Assembly: GCF_003287955.1 (NCBI RefSeq)
Contig: NZ_QMKP01000007.1
Coordinates: forward strand, 62,001 to 126,000
From: Arthrobacter sp. AQ5-06
Lineage (GTDB): Bacteria; Actinomycetota; Actinomycetes; Actinomycetales; Micrococcaceae
Reading direction: 5' to 3'
Length of the DNA: 64,000 nt
Shown piece after piece: positions 27,860 to 36,773 of the stretch (position 1 is its first letter; every line of letters starts with the position of its first letter). Both the position numbers and the translations under genes were made by a program. Under the pieces are notes generated by a model, which worked only from the letters and a program-made list of their open reading frames with translations, had not been told where the DNA came from and did no database searches.

Positions 27860-29643
27860 TGACGGAGACGCTCTTTGGCGGCCCCACCCTGCCACCGGCT
27901 TATCCGGAACGCGCAGCCTGGGGAACCGCCCAAAAACTCCGTGCCTGGCAGCAGCAAGCCCTTGACCTCTACTTCAGGACCGATCCCCGCGATTTCCTGG
28001 CAGTAGCAACTCCCGGCGCCGGCAAGACCACCTTCGCGTTGCGCGTGGCCTCCATGCTCATCGAATCCGGGGCGGTCAACCGGGTCACCATCGTGGCGCC
28101 CACGGACCACCTGAAACGGCAGTGGGCCGACGCGGCTGCCAAGGTGGGCATCGCCATCGACCCCAACTTCAAGAATTCCGACGGCCAGCACGGCCGCGGT
28201 TTCGTTGGCGTGGCGGTCACCTACGCCCAGGTGGCCAGCAAACCCATGCTGCACCGCGCCAAAACCGAGGCCGCCCGCACTCTGGTGATCCTCGACGAGA
28301 TCCACCACGGCGGCGAAGCCCTGTCCTGGGGCGACGGTCTCCGCGAAGCGTTTGACCCTGCGGCACGGCGACTCTCCCTGACCGGCACGCCGTTCCGCTC
28401 CGATACCTCGCCCATCCCGTTTGTTGAATACGCGCAGGACAAGGACGGCATCCGGCGCTCGAAAGCTGACTACACGTACGGCTACGGCAACGCCCTGCGG
28501 GACCACGTGGTGCGCCCGGTCATGTTCATGGCCTACTCGGGCCAGATGCGGTGGCGCACCAGCGCCGGCGAGGAAATGGCGGCCTCACTCGGCGAGGCCG
28601 CGGTCACGAAGGACATCACGTCGCAGGCGTGGCGGACGGCGCTGAACCCGGCCGGGGAATGGATTCCCGCTGTCCTGGCAGGGGCGGACAAACGCCTCAG
28701 CGAAGTGCGCCGCACGGTTCCGGACGCCGGCGGGCTGGTCATCGCCACGGACCACGAGGATGCCAGAGCCTATGCCGGGCAGCTGAAAAGGATCACCGGC
28801 GAATCGCCCACCGTGATCCTTTCCGACGACGCCAAGGCCTCCAGCAAGATCGAGGAATTCACCGCGAGCGAGAAGCGGTGGATGGTTGCCGTCCGGATGG
28901 TGTCAGAAGGCGTGGACGTGCCACGGCTATCCGTCGGCGTCTACGCGACGTCCACTTCCACGCCTCTGTTCTTCGCCCAGGCGGTGGGCCGCTTTGTGCG
29001 TGCCCGGAAGCGCGGCGAAACGGCCTCGGTCTTCCTGCCGTCCGTGCCGCAGCTGATGGCCCTGGCCAACTCGATGGAGGCCGAACGCGACCACGCGCTG
29101 GACCGCCCCGAGAAAGAGGACAGCGACGGCCTGTTCAATCCCGAGGACTCGCTGATGGAAGAGGCCAACCGGGAGGACAAGGCGTCCGACAGCCTCACCA
29201 AGGGCAAGTTCGAGGCCCTGGACTCGCAGGCGTCCTTCGACCGGGTATTGTTCGACGGCGGCGAGTTCGGCACCGGGGGAGAGGTGGGTTCGGAGGACGA
29301 ACTGGACTTCCTGGGCATCCCCGGGCTGCTGGACGCCGAGCAAGTCGGTACCCTGCTGCGGCAGCGCCAGCACGAACAGCTCAACCGCAAGAACCGGCGC
29401 GCACCGGCAGCCGAGCCGGCCGCCGCGGCGCCGGCCATACCGGACCACCGGATGCTGATGGACCTGCGCAACGAGCTTGCCAAAAACGTGGCGGCCTGGT
29501 CGGCGCGGACCGGAACCCCTCATGGTGTGGTGCACACGAAGCTGCGGACGGTCTGCGGCGGCCCGCCCGTGGCCCAAGCAAACGAGGAACAGCTTCAGTC
29601 CAGGCTGCGCAAGCTCCAGGACTGGTTCATCGGCCGGAAGTAG
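27859..29643 (+). CDS. SF2 DEAD/DEAH-box helicase
   Basis: A 594-residue ATP-dependent superfamily 2 helicase. Motif I is ATPGAGKTT near residue 50, motif II DEIHH near 145, motif III LTGTPFRSD near 175, and the second RecA domain has VRMVSEGVDVPRLSVGVYAT and QAVGRFVRARKRGE (motifs V and VI). The last ~200 residues are acidic and then helical, without a recognisable domain. Coupling to a DUF3039 gene (TAGTG overlap) suggests the two work together. Substrate, DNA or RNA, cannot be told. Confidence 0.88.
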   Translation: MTETLFGGPTLPPAYPERAAWGTAQKLRAWQQQALDLYFRTDPRDFLAVATPGAGKTTFALRVASMLIESGAVNRVTIVAPTDHLKRQWADAAAKVGIAIDPNFKNSDGQHGRGFVGVAVTYAQVASKPMLHRAKTEAARTLVILDEIHHGGEALSWGDGLREAFDPAARRLSLTGTPFRSDTSPIPFVEYAQDKDGIRRSKADYTYGYGNALRDHVVRPVMFMAYSGQMRWRTSAGEEMAASLGEAAVTKDITSQAWRTALNPAGEWIPAVLAGADKRLSEVRRTVPDAGGLVIATDHEDARAYAGQLKRITGESPTVILSDDAKASSKIEEFTASEKRWMVAVRMVSEGVDVPRLSVGVYATSTSTPLFFAQAVGRFVRARKRGETASVFLPSVPQLMALANSMEAERDHALDRPEKEDSDGLFNPEDSLMEEANREDKASDSLTKGKFEALDSQASFDRVLFDGGEFGTGGEVGSEDELDFLGIPGLLDAEQVGTLLRQRQHEQLNRKNRRAPAAEPAAAAPAIPDHRMLMDLRNELAKNVAAWSARTGTPHGVVHTKLRTVCGGPPVAQANEEQLQSRLRKLQDWFIGRK

Positions 29644-29715
29644 CTCCCAGGAGACAGCTGCGGCCCGGGTGCTGTGCATCCCGGACCACGGTCGTCATTG
29701 GTCCTGTGTCAGGCG

Positions 29716-30348
29716 TCAGGCGACTTCGACGCCGCCGAGCTCCATTTCGGCGACGGCATCCTCAAGGTCCTCGGCTATGCCCGCGGTGAGTGAGCGGATG
29801 ACCGTGACGGAGTAGCCGGCCTGGACCGCGTCCAGCGAGGTGGCCATGACGCAGTAGTCGGTGGCGATCCCCACCACCACAACGTCCTCAACGTCGTGGC
29901 TTTGCAGCCAGTCGTCCAGTCCGATGGCGTTGTCCGCCGGTGCGTAGGCGTCCGCGTCAGCGGGCATGGCACCAGGCTGGCGTTCCCCGGTAGGGACGGC
30001 ATCCTCAGGGGCCAGCAGGCCCTCAAAGCCGGAATACGCCGCGGCGAACTGGCCCTTCTGGAAGTAGGCCTGGATGTATTCGGTGTCCAGATCCGGATGG
30101 AGTTCGGCGCCGCGCGTGCCGGCGACGCAGTGCCGCGGCCAGCTGTCCTTGAGATCGGGCGTGTCGGAAAAATGCGCACCGGGATCGATATGCCAGTCCT
30201 GGGTGGCAACAATGTGGTCGAACTCGTTGTGATGGGCGTCCACGTACTCGCTGATGGCTCCGGCAACATCGGCACCGCCGGCCACAGCCAGGGAGCCTCC
30301 CTCGCAGAAGTCGTTCTGGACGTCAACGATGATCAGGGCGCGGGACAT
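29716..30348 (-). CDS. pncA: Nicotinamidase
   Basis: A 210-residue isochorismatase-fold amidase turning nicotinamide into nicotinate for NAD salvage. The catalytic Asp is in IIVDVQNDFCEGGSL (residue 9), metal ligands in TQDWHIDPGAHF, the catalytic Lys in the FQKG region and the nucleophile Cys in VVGIATDYCVMAT near residue 163. GAGGAG lies six bases before the ATG. The ATG shares a base with the pncB stop (TGATG), so pncB-pncA is one operon. Confidence 0.94.
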   Translation of the reverse strand: MSRALIIVDVQNDFCEGGSLAVAGGADVAGAISEYVDAHHNEFDHIVATQDWHIDPGAHFSDTPDLKDSWPRHCVAGTRGAELHPDLDTEYIQAYFQKGQFAAAYSGFEGLLAPEDAVPTGERQPGAMPADADAYAPADNAIGLDDWLQSHDVEDVVVVGIATDYCVMATSLDAVQAGYSVTVIRSLTAGIAEDLEDAVAEMELGGVEVA

Positions 30349-31676
30349 CAGTTCTCCTCGTAGATGGTGGGGATGGCAGGCTCGCCGCGCTGCAGGCGGT
30401 TGACGACGCCGGGCAGTTCGGCCATGGTGTCCGCGTGCCGCTGGCGGGCGCGAACCACACCCTCGTGTCCGGTCCAGCCCGGCAGCAGCTCGCCGTTCTT
30501 CATAAACTGCTGAAGCAGCGGCCGGTCGTTGCCGTCGTCTTCGGGGCGGTGTCCGATGCCCACAATTTCCTGGGTAGCCACCCCTCGCTCGTTGAGCTTG
30601 CGCAGCGCATATTTCCGTCCGCCCATGCTGGTTTTGTTCTTGGCGGCCTTCGCCACGGAGACGAAATTGCCAGCGTCGTCGGTGCGGCTGACGAGCTTGT
30701 AGACCATGCTCGCTGTGGGTGCACCGGAGCCGGTGACCAGCGACGTGCCCACCCCGTAGGAATCCACCGGGGCGGACTGCAGCGCGGCGATGGCGAATTC
30801 GTCCAGGTCCGAGGTAACCACGATCTTGGTGTTCACATTGCCGAGCTCGTCCAACAGCTGCCGGACCCACTGGGCCTGGGCCACGAGGTCCCCGGAGTCC
30901 AGGCGGACGCCCCCCAGCTTGGGCCCCGCCAACTCGACGGCGGCACGCACCGCTGCTTCGACGTCGTACGTGTCCACCAGCAGCGAGGTGCCGGGGCCGA
31001 GGGAGGCGATCTGTGCCTCAAAGGCGTCCCGCTCGGTGTCGTGGAGGAGCGTGAAGGAGTGCGCGGCGGTGCCCACGGTCTTGATGCCGTAGCGGATGCC
31101 GGCCTCGAGGTTGGAGGTGCTGTCGAACCCGGCGATGACGGCGGCGCGGGCGGCCGCTGCTGCCGATTCCTCGTGCGTGCGCCGGGATCCCATTTCGATG
31201 CAGGGCCGGTTGCCGGCCGCGGTGATCATGCGGGATGCGGCGGAGGCGATGGCGCTGTCATGGTTCAGGACCGAGAGCAGGTAGGTCTCCAGCATGCAGG
31301 CTTCGGCAAACGTTGATTCGACAATCAGGATGGGGGAGTTGGGGAAGTACGCCTCGCCCTCCGGGTAGCCCCAGATGTCACCGGAAAACCGGTAGTTCGC
31401 CAGGTAGTCCAAAGTGTCCTGGTTGACCACGCCGGTCCGGCCCAGGAAGTCCAGCTCCGCTTCGCCGAACCGGAAGTCGGCGATGCCTTCCAGCAGACGG
31501 CCCGTTCCCGCCACAATCCCGTACCGCCGGCCATCGGGCAGGCGGCGGGCAAAGGCCTCGAAGACCGACCGGCGGTTCGCGGCGCCCGAATGCAGCGACG
31601 CCTGCAGCATGGTCAGCTCGTAGTGGTCTGTGTAAAAGGACGTGCGGGGATGGTCCCAGCCGGCGGAGGTACTCAC
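30348..31676 (-). CDS. pncB: Nicotinate phosphoribosyltransferase
   Basis: A 442-residue enzyme making nicotinate mononucleotide from nicotinate and PRPP. Signatures are FYTDHYELTMLQASL near the start, GSRRTHEESAAAAARAA, and VRLDSGDLVAQAQ with VTSDLDEFAI. I chose the GTG at 31676 because TAGAGT (31689-31684) ends 8 bases before it and no ribosome site exists; in-frame ATGs at 31697 and 31703 would lie in or before the -10 box. Works with pncA, completing salvage from nicotinamide. Confidence 0.93.
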   Translation of the reverse strand: MSTSAGWDHPRTSFYTDHYELTMLQASLHSGAANRRSVFEAFARRLPDGRRYGIVAGTGRLLEGIADFRFGEAELDFLGRTGVVNQDTLDYLANYRFSGDIWGYPEGEAYFPNSPILIVESTFAEACMLETYLLSVLNHDSAIASAASRMITAAGNRPCIEMGSRRTHEESAAAAARAAVIAGFDSTSNLEAGIRYGIKTVGTAAHSFTLLHDTERDAFEAQIASLGPGTSLLVDTYDVEAAVRAAVELAGPKLGGVRLDSGDLVAQAQWVRQLLDELGNVNTKIVVTSDLDEFAIAALQSAPVDSYGVGTSLVTGSGAPTASMVYKLVSRTDDAGNFVSVAKAAKNKTSMGGRKYALRKLNERGVATQEIVGIGHRPEDDGNDRPLLQQFMKNGELLPGWTGHEGVVRARQRHADTMAELPGVVNRLQRGEPAIPTIYEEN

Positions 31677-31714
31677 AAAATTCACTCTAGTGTGCATCCC
31701 CATAGAATGGACAG
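31677..31714. promoter_or_regulatory. Divergent leaderless promoters (pncB and clpS)
   Basis: The two start codons are 38 bases apart. Minus-strand TAGAGT (31689-31684) ends 8 bases before the pncB GTG, and plus-strand TAGAAT (31703-31708) ends 7 bases before the clpS ATG. No Shine-Dalgarno is present for either. No NrtR-like palindrome is visible here, unlike the nad operon. Confidence 0.6.
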
Positions 31715-32098
31715 ATGACCTTAAGCGTTGCGCTCGGCCCCGATACACAGGAGGGCACCCGGACCGGGACAGAGGCGTCCACCGACTCCCTGACCGCCCC
31801 GGACATCCCCTGGAACCTGGTGATCTGGAACGATCCCGTCAACCTGATGAGCTACGTCAGCTATGTATTCCAAAGCTACTTCGGCTACGCCGAGTCCAAA
31901 GCCAACAAGCTCATGATGGAAGTCCACAAAAAGGGCCGGTCCATTGTTGCCCATGGCAGCAAGGAACAGGTTGAGCGGCATGCCGTGGCCATGCACGGCT
32001 TTGGCCTCTGGGCCACCGTGGAGAAGGCCACTGGCGGTCCGGGCGGCAACTCAGGAAAGTCCGGCGGGTCCGGGCAGGGCAAGGGGAAACGTGGCTAA
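31715..32098 (+). CDS. clpS: ATP-dependent Clp protease adaptor ClpS
   Basis: A 127-residue adaptor delivering N-degron proteins to ClpC/ClpP. The ClpS core spans about residues 30-110: WNLVIWNDPVNLMSYVSYVF, the helix KLMMEVHKKGRSIV and the C-terminal HAVAMHGFGLWATVE. The N- and C-terminal tails (the latter Gly/Ser/Lys-rich) are not conserved. TAGAAT upstream suggests a leaderless transcript. The last eight bases overlap the DUF2017 gene. Confidence 0.93.
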   Translation: MTLSVALGPDTQEGTRTGTEASTDSLTAPDIPWNLVIWNDPVNLMSYVSYVFQSYFGYAESKANKLMMEVHKKGRSIVAHGSKEQVERHAVAMHGFGLWATVEKATGGPGGNSGKSGGSGQGKGKRG

Positions 32099-32657
32099 GG
32101 CATTCAAATACGGGCTTAAAGGCATCACCGGGTTCCTGGAACCCGCCGAACGGGAGCTGCTCCGCAGCCTGATCGATGACGTCATCTCCATGCTCCAGCC
32201 GGCCGAAGACGCCAGCCAGGATCCGCTGGCCGCCCTGATCGGACTGGATATGGACGTCCGGGAACCGACGGACCGTGCGGTTAAGCGGTTGCTGCCCAAC
32301 GTGATGAAGAACGACGACGGCGCGTCCCTGGAGTTCCGTCAGCTCACCGAGCGCTCGCTGCGCGAAACCAAGATCGGCGCACTGCGCGCCGCCGCGCTGG
32401 ACCTGGACAAGGACGAAGTGGTCCTCACCGCCGAAGGGGCCAGGCTCTGGTCCATGGCACTGAACGATGTGCGCCTGGTGCTTGCGGAGCGCCTGGATAT
32501 CCGGGATGAAGAGGACGCCGAACACGTGCACCTGATGCAGGACTGGTCCCAGGCCGAGGACGTGGAAAGCTACCTCGCCCTGGTGTACAACTTCGCGACG
32601 TGGCTGCAGGAATCCCTGGTCCAGGCGATGCTCCAGTCCCTGGATTCCCGGGCCTAA
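32091..32657 (+). CDS. DUF2017 family protein
   Basis: A 188-residue, mostly helical protein found after clpS throughout actinobacteria; function unknown. It begins AKAFKYGLKGITGFLEPAERELLRSLIDDV and ends in a helix with NFATWLQESLVQAML. The GTG at 32091 overlaps the clpS stop, showing translational coupling. The constant pairing suggests a role in ClpS/ClpP-dependent proteolysis, but that is inference. Confidence 0.85.
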   Translation: MAKAFKYGLKGITGFLEPAERELLRSLIDDVISMLQPAEDASQDPLAALIGLDMDVREPTDRAVKRLLPNVMKNDDGASLEFRQLTERSLRETKIGALRAAALDLDKDEVVLTAEGARLWSMALNDVRLVLAERLDIRDEEDAEHVHLMQDWSQAEDVESYLALVYNFATWLQESLVQAMLQSLDSRA

Positions 32658-32765
32658 ACCACTGTCCTGTTCCGGGATACGTCCGCCAATGTGACAAATT
32701 TGACATGAGTCCGGCGCCACAATGTGATGGCTGCGGCCCCGGGGAAGACCTATCCTCGAATAATC

Positions 32766-33794
32766 ATGACTACAGCCTCGAGCATGGATCCGTCAGACGC
32801 AGCCGCACCGGACTCCGCAGCCAGCAGTACCACCGGCCAGATGGGGTCCCGCCCCATCGGCGTCTTTGATTCCGGTGTCGGCGGACTGACTGTGGCGCGG
32901 TCCATCATCGACCAGCTCCCCAACGAGTCCATCCTCTATGTGGGGGATACCGCCAACGGGCCCTATGGGCCGCTGCCCATTGCCGAAGTCCGCGCCAACG
33001 CCCTGGGTGTGATGGACGAACTGGTGGACTCCGGCGTCAAGCTTCTGACCATTGCCTGCAACTCGGCGTCGGCCGCTGTCCTGAGGGACGCCCGCGAGCG
33101 GTACACCGCGAAATACGGCATTCCCGTCATCGAGGTGATCCAGCCGGCCGTCCGGCGGGCTGTCGCTGCTACCAGGAGCGGGCGTATCGGCGTCATCGGT
33201 ACCTCTGCCACCGTTGGTTCACGGGCTTACGAAGACACGTTTGCCGCCGCGCCTGACCTGGCGATCACGTCCGTGGCCTGCCCGGAGTTCGTGAGCTACG
33301 TGGAGTCCGGGATCACCACCGGACCCGCCCTGCTGGCCATTGCCGAAGAATACCTGGCGCCGCTGAAGTCAGCCGGTGTGGACACCGTGGTGCTGGGCTG
33401 CACGCACTATCCGCTGCTGACCGGCGTCATTTCCTTCGTGATGGGCGATGCCGTGACGCTGGTGTCCAGCGCCGAGGAAACGGCGAAGGACGTTTACCGT
33501 GCTCTCGTCACCCACGATCTTCAGCGCACCGCCGCAACACCGCCGGAACACCACTTCATCGCCACCGGTGACGCCGGCCAGTTCGAAACGCTGGCCCGCC
33601 GTTTCCTGGGCCCGGAGGTCCTGTCTGTCCGGCACGTGGACCACGTGGCGGCCCAGTACCCCACCGGCAGCCTGGCGCGGATCACCCCCGAGATGATCGC
33701 CGCCGCGCAGACCGCCAGCGCCCGGCAGACGTCGTCGGGACCCAGGATTTCGAACTTTGTGGGCGCCCACCGGGCCGGAGGTCCTGCCCTGTGA
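32766..33794 (+). CDS. murI: Glutamate racemase
   Basis: A 342-residue enzyme giving D-glutamate for peptidoglycan. The two catalytic cysteines are in TIACNSASA and LGCTHYPLL, with [13 protein letters not shown] as the N-terminal signature. Residues 1-25 and the last ~40 are extensions beyond the usual ~265-residue enzyme. The start may be ATG 32766 or ATG 32784; neither has a ribosome site, and TATCCT (32751-32756) lies ten bases before the first, so a near-leaderless mRNA is possible. Order murI-MBL-rph-rdgB is the usual actinobacterial one. Confidence 0.92.
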   Translation: MTTASSMDPSDAAAPDSAASSTTGQMGSRPIGVFDSGVGGLTVARSIIDQLPNESILYVGDTANGPYGPLPIAEVRANALGVMDELVDSGVKLLTIACNSASAAVLRDARERYTAKYGIPVIEVIQPAVRRAVAATRSGRIGVIGTSATVGSRAYEDTFAAAPDLAITSVACPEFVSYVESGITTGPALLAIAEEYLAPLKSAGVDTVVLGCTHYPLLTGVISFVMGDAVTLVSSAEETAKDVYRALVTHDLQRTAATPPEHHFIATGDAGQFETLARRFLGPEVLSVRHVDHVAAQYPTGSLARITPEMIAAAQTASARQTSSGPRISNFVGAHRAGGPAL

Positions 33795-34588
33795 AGCTAA
33801 CCATCGTCGGCTGCACCGGCTCCTTCCCCGGCCCAGGCTCCCCGGCGTCCTGCTACCTACTGACCGCCAACGACGGCGAGCGGACGTGGAAGATCGTGAT
33901 GGACCTTGGCAGCGGAGCCTTGGGCGCCATCCAGCGCTACACGGACCTTGAGGACATCGACGCGATCTTCCTGACCCACCTGCACCCGGACCACTGCATG
34001 GACCTGTGCGGCCTGCACGTGGCGGTCCGCTGGAAGCCCGGCGGCTGGGGACGCGGCAGGATTCCGGTGTGGGGCCCCGCAGCGACGGCGGACCGGATGG
34101 CCACCGCCTACGGCCTGGAGCTGGATCCGGGGATGCACGAGGAATTCGACTTCACCAACTGGACCGAACGGGAATCCGTCACCGTGGGGCCGTTCACGGT
34201 GACGCCGTTCGCGGTGAACCACCCGGTGGAGGAGGCCTACGCCCTGCGGGTGGAGGTGACTGAACCCGACAAGCAGGGCAACGCGGTGAGCCGGGTCCTG
34301 ACGTATTCCGGGGACACCGATTCCTGCGCAGGACTGGAGGAAGCGGCGAAGGACGCTGACCTGTTCCTTTGCGAGGCCGCGTTTGAGGAAGGCCGCGACG
34401 ACGACATCAAGGATGTCCACCTGACCGGAAAGCGCGCCGGCGAGGCGGCAGAGAGCGCGGGCGCGCGCCGGTTGCTGCTCACGCACATCCCCGTCTGGAC
34501 ATCGCCCACCACCGTTATGGCCGAAGCGCGCCCCGTGTTCGGCGGCGACGTGGCCGTTGCCGTGGCCGGTGTGCACTACACCGTCTAG
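33791..34588 (+). CDS. MBL-fold metallohydrolase, cyclic-nucleotide phosphodiesterase-like
   Basis: A 265-residue metallo-beta-lactamase-fold enzyme. Metal ligands are visible in [13 protein letters not shown] near residue 58, [22 protein letters not shown] and LLLTHIPVW. By sequence type and position between murI and rph it corresponds to mycobacterial Rv1339, reported as an atypical cAMP phosphodiesterase; the activity here is inferred from that. GTG start overlaps the murI stop. Confidence 0.82.
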   Translation: MKLTIVGCTGSFPGPGSPASCYLLTANDGERTWKIVMDLGSGALGAIQRYTDLEDIDAIFLTHLHPDHCMDLCGLHVAVRWKPGGWGRGRIPVWGPAATADRMATAYGLELDPGMHEEFDFTNWTERESVTVGPFTVTPFAVNHPVEEAYALRVEVTEPDKQGNAVSRVLTYSGDTDSCAGLEEAAKDADLFLCEAAFEEGRDDDIKDVHLTGKRAGEAAESAGARRLLLTHIPVWTSPTTVMAEARPVFGGDVAVAVAGVHYTV

Positions 34589-34677
34589 AGCCGTTTCCCG
34601 CCGGCTCCTGGCCGGCCAGGTCAACCATCGCAAGACCTGCCGGGCTTGAACTGGACGCCACAGCACGGTTCACCGCC

Positions 34678-34929
34678 ATGGAAGCCACCATTCCTGCCCT
34701 TCCTTTGGGCGAAGGTACTCGCCCCGCCGGCAGCGCCGGACAGGTTCTCGACGCGATCGCCAGCGCCGCGGTTGCCCGCCTGATCGCCGCCAACGGGCAA
34801 ACGGACGGCGTTATCCTCGCGGCCGACTTCAATTTCGCGCCATTGCTGGCGGGCATCGTCCTGGTACTCATCGCCGGGGTCTTCCAGTTTGGCCGCCGGT
34901 TACAGAAGGACACGGAGGGACTCGTCTAA
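34678..34929 (+). pseudogene. Truncated DUF2975-type membrane protein remnant
   Basis: The 83 residues from ATG 34678 hold only one membrane helix (FAPLLAGIVLVLIAGVFQFG) followed by RRLQKDTEGLV, the C-terminal pattern of DUF2975 (YoaS-like) proteins, which normally have four helices and about twice this length. The frame is open upstream to inside the MBL gene but without a start or helices. The downstream HTH gene (stop and ATG overlap) is the usual DUF2975 partner, supporting a remnant. It could also be a genuine short protein. Confidence 0.5.
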
Positions 34930-35159
34930 TGCCGGCCGAGGATTATTCCGCTATCCACTGCCGGTTGGACGAATTACTTGCTGCACGCGGCATGAGCCTG
35001 ACGGAACTGAGCCGGCACGTGGGTGTGAGCCTGGTGAACCTGTCTGTAGTGAAAAACGACCGGGCGAAAGCGATCAGGTTCTCCACGCTGACCGCATTGT
35101 GCCAGGTCCTCGAGTGCAACGTCGGAGAGCTGCTATCGCACGAGCCTGCAACGCACTAG
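34929..35159 (+). CDS. Small Cro/C1-type HTH regulator (YozG-like)
   Basis: A 76-residue protein that is almost entirely one helix-turn-helix domain: RLDELLAARGMSLTELSRHVGVS, then NLSVVKNDRAKAIRFSTLTALCQVLECNVGELL. This is the compact regulator that normally accompanies a DUF2975 membrane protein; here the partner is reduced to its last helix. The ATG overlaps the preceding stop. It may be an orphan regulator with autoregulatory function. Confidence 0.82.
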   Translation: MPAEDYSAIHCRLDELLAARGMSLTELSRHVGVSLVNLSVVKNDRAKAIRFSTLTALCQVLECNVGELLSHEPATH

Positions 35160-35198
35160 TACCAAGCGTTGTTGGCAGGACGCTCCACGGCGAGTCGA

Positions 35199-35210
35199 TA
35201 AGCTAAAGGC
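35199..35210 (+). promoter_or_regulatory. Leaderless promoter, rph
   Basis: TAAGCT (35199-35204) ends seven bases before ATG 35211. The spacer AAAGGC is only weakly purine-rich. Confidence 0.55.
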
Positions 35211-35969
35211 ATGACTTCTGAAGCAACCGCAGTGCCCGTACTTCGCGCCGATGGCCGCGCCCCCGACCAGCTCCGCCCCATCAGCATCACCCGCGGATGG
35301 TCTAAGCAGGCCGAGGGCTCGGCCCTCATCGAGTTCGGCAACACCAGGGTCCTGTGCACGGCGTCCCTGACGGCAGGGGTGCCGCGCTGGCTCAAGGGCG
35401 AAGGCCGCGGATGGGTCACGGCGGAATATGCCATGCTTCCCCGGGCCACCAACACCCGCTCCGACCGCGAGTCGGTCAAGGGCAAAATCGGCGGGCGGAC
35501 CCACGAGATCTCCCGGCTGATCGGACGCTCGCTGCGTTCCATCATTGACACGAAGGCCCTGGGCGAAAACACGATCGTCCTGGACTGCGACGTCCTCCAG
35601 GCCGACGGCGGAACCCGCACCGCTGCCATCACCGGAGCCTACGTGGCGTTGGCGGACGCCATCCGTTTTGCCCGCGACAACAAGCTGATCGCCAAAAACG
35701 CCCAGCCCCTGATCGACACGATCGCAGCCGTATCGGTGGGCATCATCGACGGCGTGCCCATGCTGGACCTGCCCTACGTTGAAGACGTCCGCGCCGAAAC
35801 CGACATGAACGTGGTGGTCACCGGCTCCGGGAAGTTCGTGGAAGTCCAGGGCACCGCAGAGGGCGCACCCTTCGACCGTGACGAACTCAATCAGCTGCTG
35901 GACCTGGCCCTCCTGGGCACCACCGCTCTGGCGGCGATCCAGCGCGAAACCCTCGCAGACGCACTGTGA
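35211..35969 (+). CDS. rph: Ribonuclease PH
   Basis: A 252-residue phosphorolytic 3'-5' exoribonuclease that trims tRNA 3' ends. Family motifs: [34 protein letters not shown], the basic [15 protein letters not shown] and [19 protein letters not shown]. The start ATG at 35211 has TAAGCT (35199-35204) ending 7 bases upstream and no ribosome site, suggesting a leaderless mRNA. The stop overlaps the rdgB GTG. Confidence 0.94.
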   Translation: MTSEATAVPVLRADGRAPDQLRPISITRGWSKQAEGSALIEFGNTRVLCTASLTAGVPRWLKGEGRGWVTAEYAMLPRATNTRSDRESVKGKIGGRTHEISRLIGRSLRSIIDTKALGENTIVLDCDVLQADGGTRTAAITGAYVALADAIRFARDNKLIAKNAQPLIDTIAAVSVGIIDGVPMLDLPYVEDVRAETDMNVVVTGSGKFVEVQGTAEGAPFDRDELNQLLDLALLGTTALAAIQRETLADAL

Positions 35970-36667
35970 ACCCGAACGATGTGAACACCAGCGCCGTGAA
36001 CCCGAACGCCGTCAACGCTGAACCTGGCGGCGCGCCCGTACCGCGCCTGGTCCTGGCCACGCACAACAAGGGCAAACTCAAGGAGCTCCGCGAGCTGCTG
36101 CGCGGACAGGTCCCCGGACTCGACGTCGACACGCAGGTAGTGGACGCCGCGGCGGCAGGTGCGCCCGACGTCGTCGAAACCGGTGTTACGTTCGCCGAAA
36201 ACGCGCTGTTGAAGGCGCGGGCTGTTGCCGAGGCCACCGGCCTGGTGGCGATCGCCGACGATTCGGGGCTGGCCGTGGACGTGCTGGGAGGGGCGCCGGG
36301 AATCTTTTCCGCGCGATGGTCTGGCCGGCACGGTGACGACGCTGCCAACCTGAGGCTTTTGCTGGACCAGCTCGCGGATGTCCCGGACGGGCACCGGGGG
36401 GCCGCATTTGTCTGCGCTGCGGCCTTGGCGGTCCCGGGACCAGGTGCCGGGAGTCGCGAAGTGGTGGAGTACGGACAGCTTGAGGGGACCCTCCTGCGCG
36501 AACCCCGCGGTGACGGTGGCTTCGGCTACGACCCCGTGCTGCAGCCGGCCGGCGAGGACCGCAGCTGCGCTGAATTGTCAGCGGCGGAAAAGAACGCCAT
36601 CAGCCACCGTGGGCAGGCCTTCCGGGCCCTCCTGCCGGCCATCGTCGACGCACTGGCGCGGCAGTAG
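35966..36667 (+). CDS. rdgB: XTP/dITP diphosphatase (HAM1/RdgB family)
   Basis: A 233-residue house-cleaning enzyme hydrolysing dITP and XTP. Motifs: [55 protein letters not shown] and the C-terminal [17 protein letters not shown]. The first ~25 residues are an Asn/Pro/Val repeat made of two imperfect 30-base units, giving three in-frame GTG starts (35966, 35981, 35996). GTG 35966 overlaps the rph stop and is preferred. A terminator follows. Confidence 0.93.
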   Translation: MNPNDVNTSAVNPNAVNAEPGGAPVPRLVLATHNKGKLKELRELLRGQVPGLDVDTQVVDAAAAGAPDVVETGVTFAENALLKARAVAEATGLVAIADDSGLAVDVLGGAPGIFSARWSGRHGDDAANLRLLLDQLADVPDGHRGAAFVCAAALAVPGPGAGSREVVEYGQLEGTLLREPRGDGGFGYDPVLQPAGEDRSCAELSAAEKNAISHRGQAFRALLPAIVDALARQ

Positions 36668-36694
36668 GGCCCCACACCGGAGACGCCCTTGAAC

Positions 36695-36740
36695 AGCTAA
36701 GGGAGCCCCACCCTGGTGGGGCTCCCTTAGCTTTGTCTTT
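36695..36740 (+). terminator. Intrinsic terminator after rdgB
   Basis: AGCTAAGGGAGCCCCA (36695-36710) pairs perfectly with TGGGGCTCCCTTAGCT (36717-36732), 16 bp with a six-base loop, followed by TTGTCTTT. It ends the murI-to-rdgB stretch and lies between convergent genes, so it may also stop transcription of the DedA gene from the other side. Confidence 0.9.
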
Positions 36741-36773
36741 GAATCCAGCGCCGGCCAGCGGCGCTTCAAGGAA

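Noticed and set aside
31677..31714. NrtR operator at pncB/clpS
   Set aside because: No TAGTCAA/TTGACTA-like palindrome in these 38 bases; only the two -10 boxes fit.
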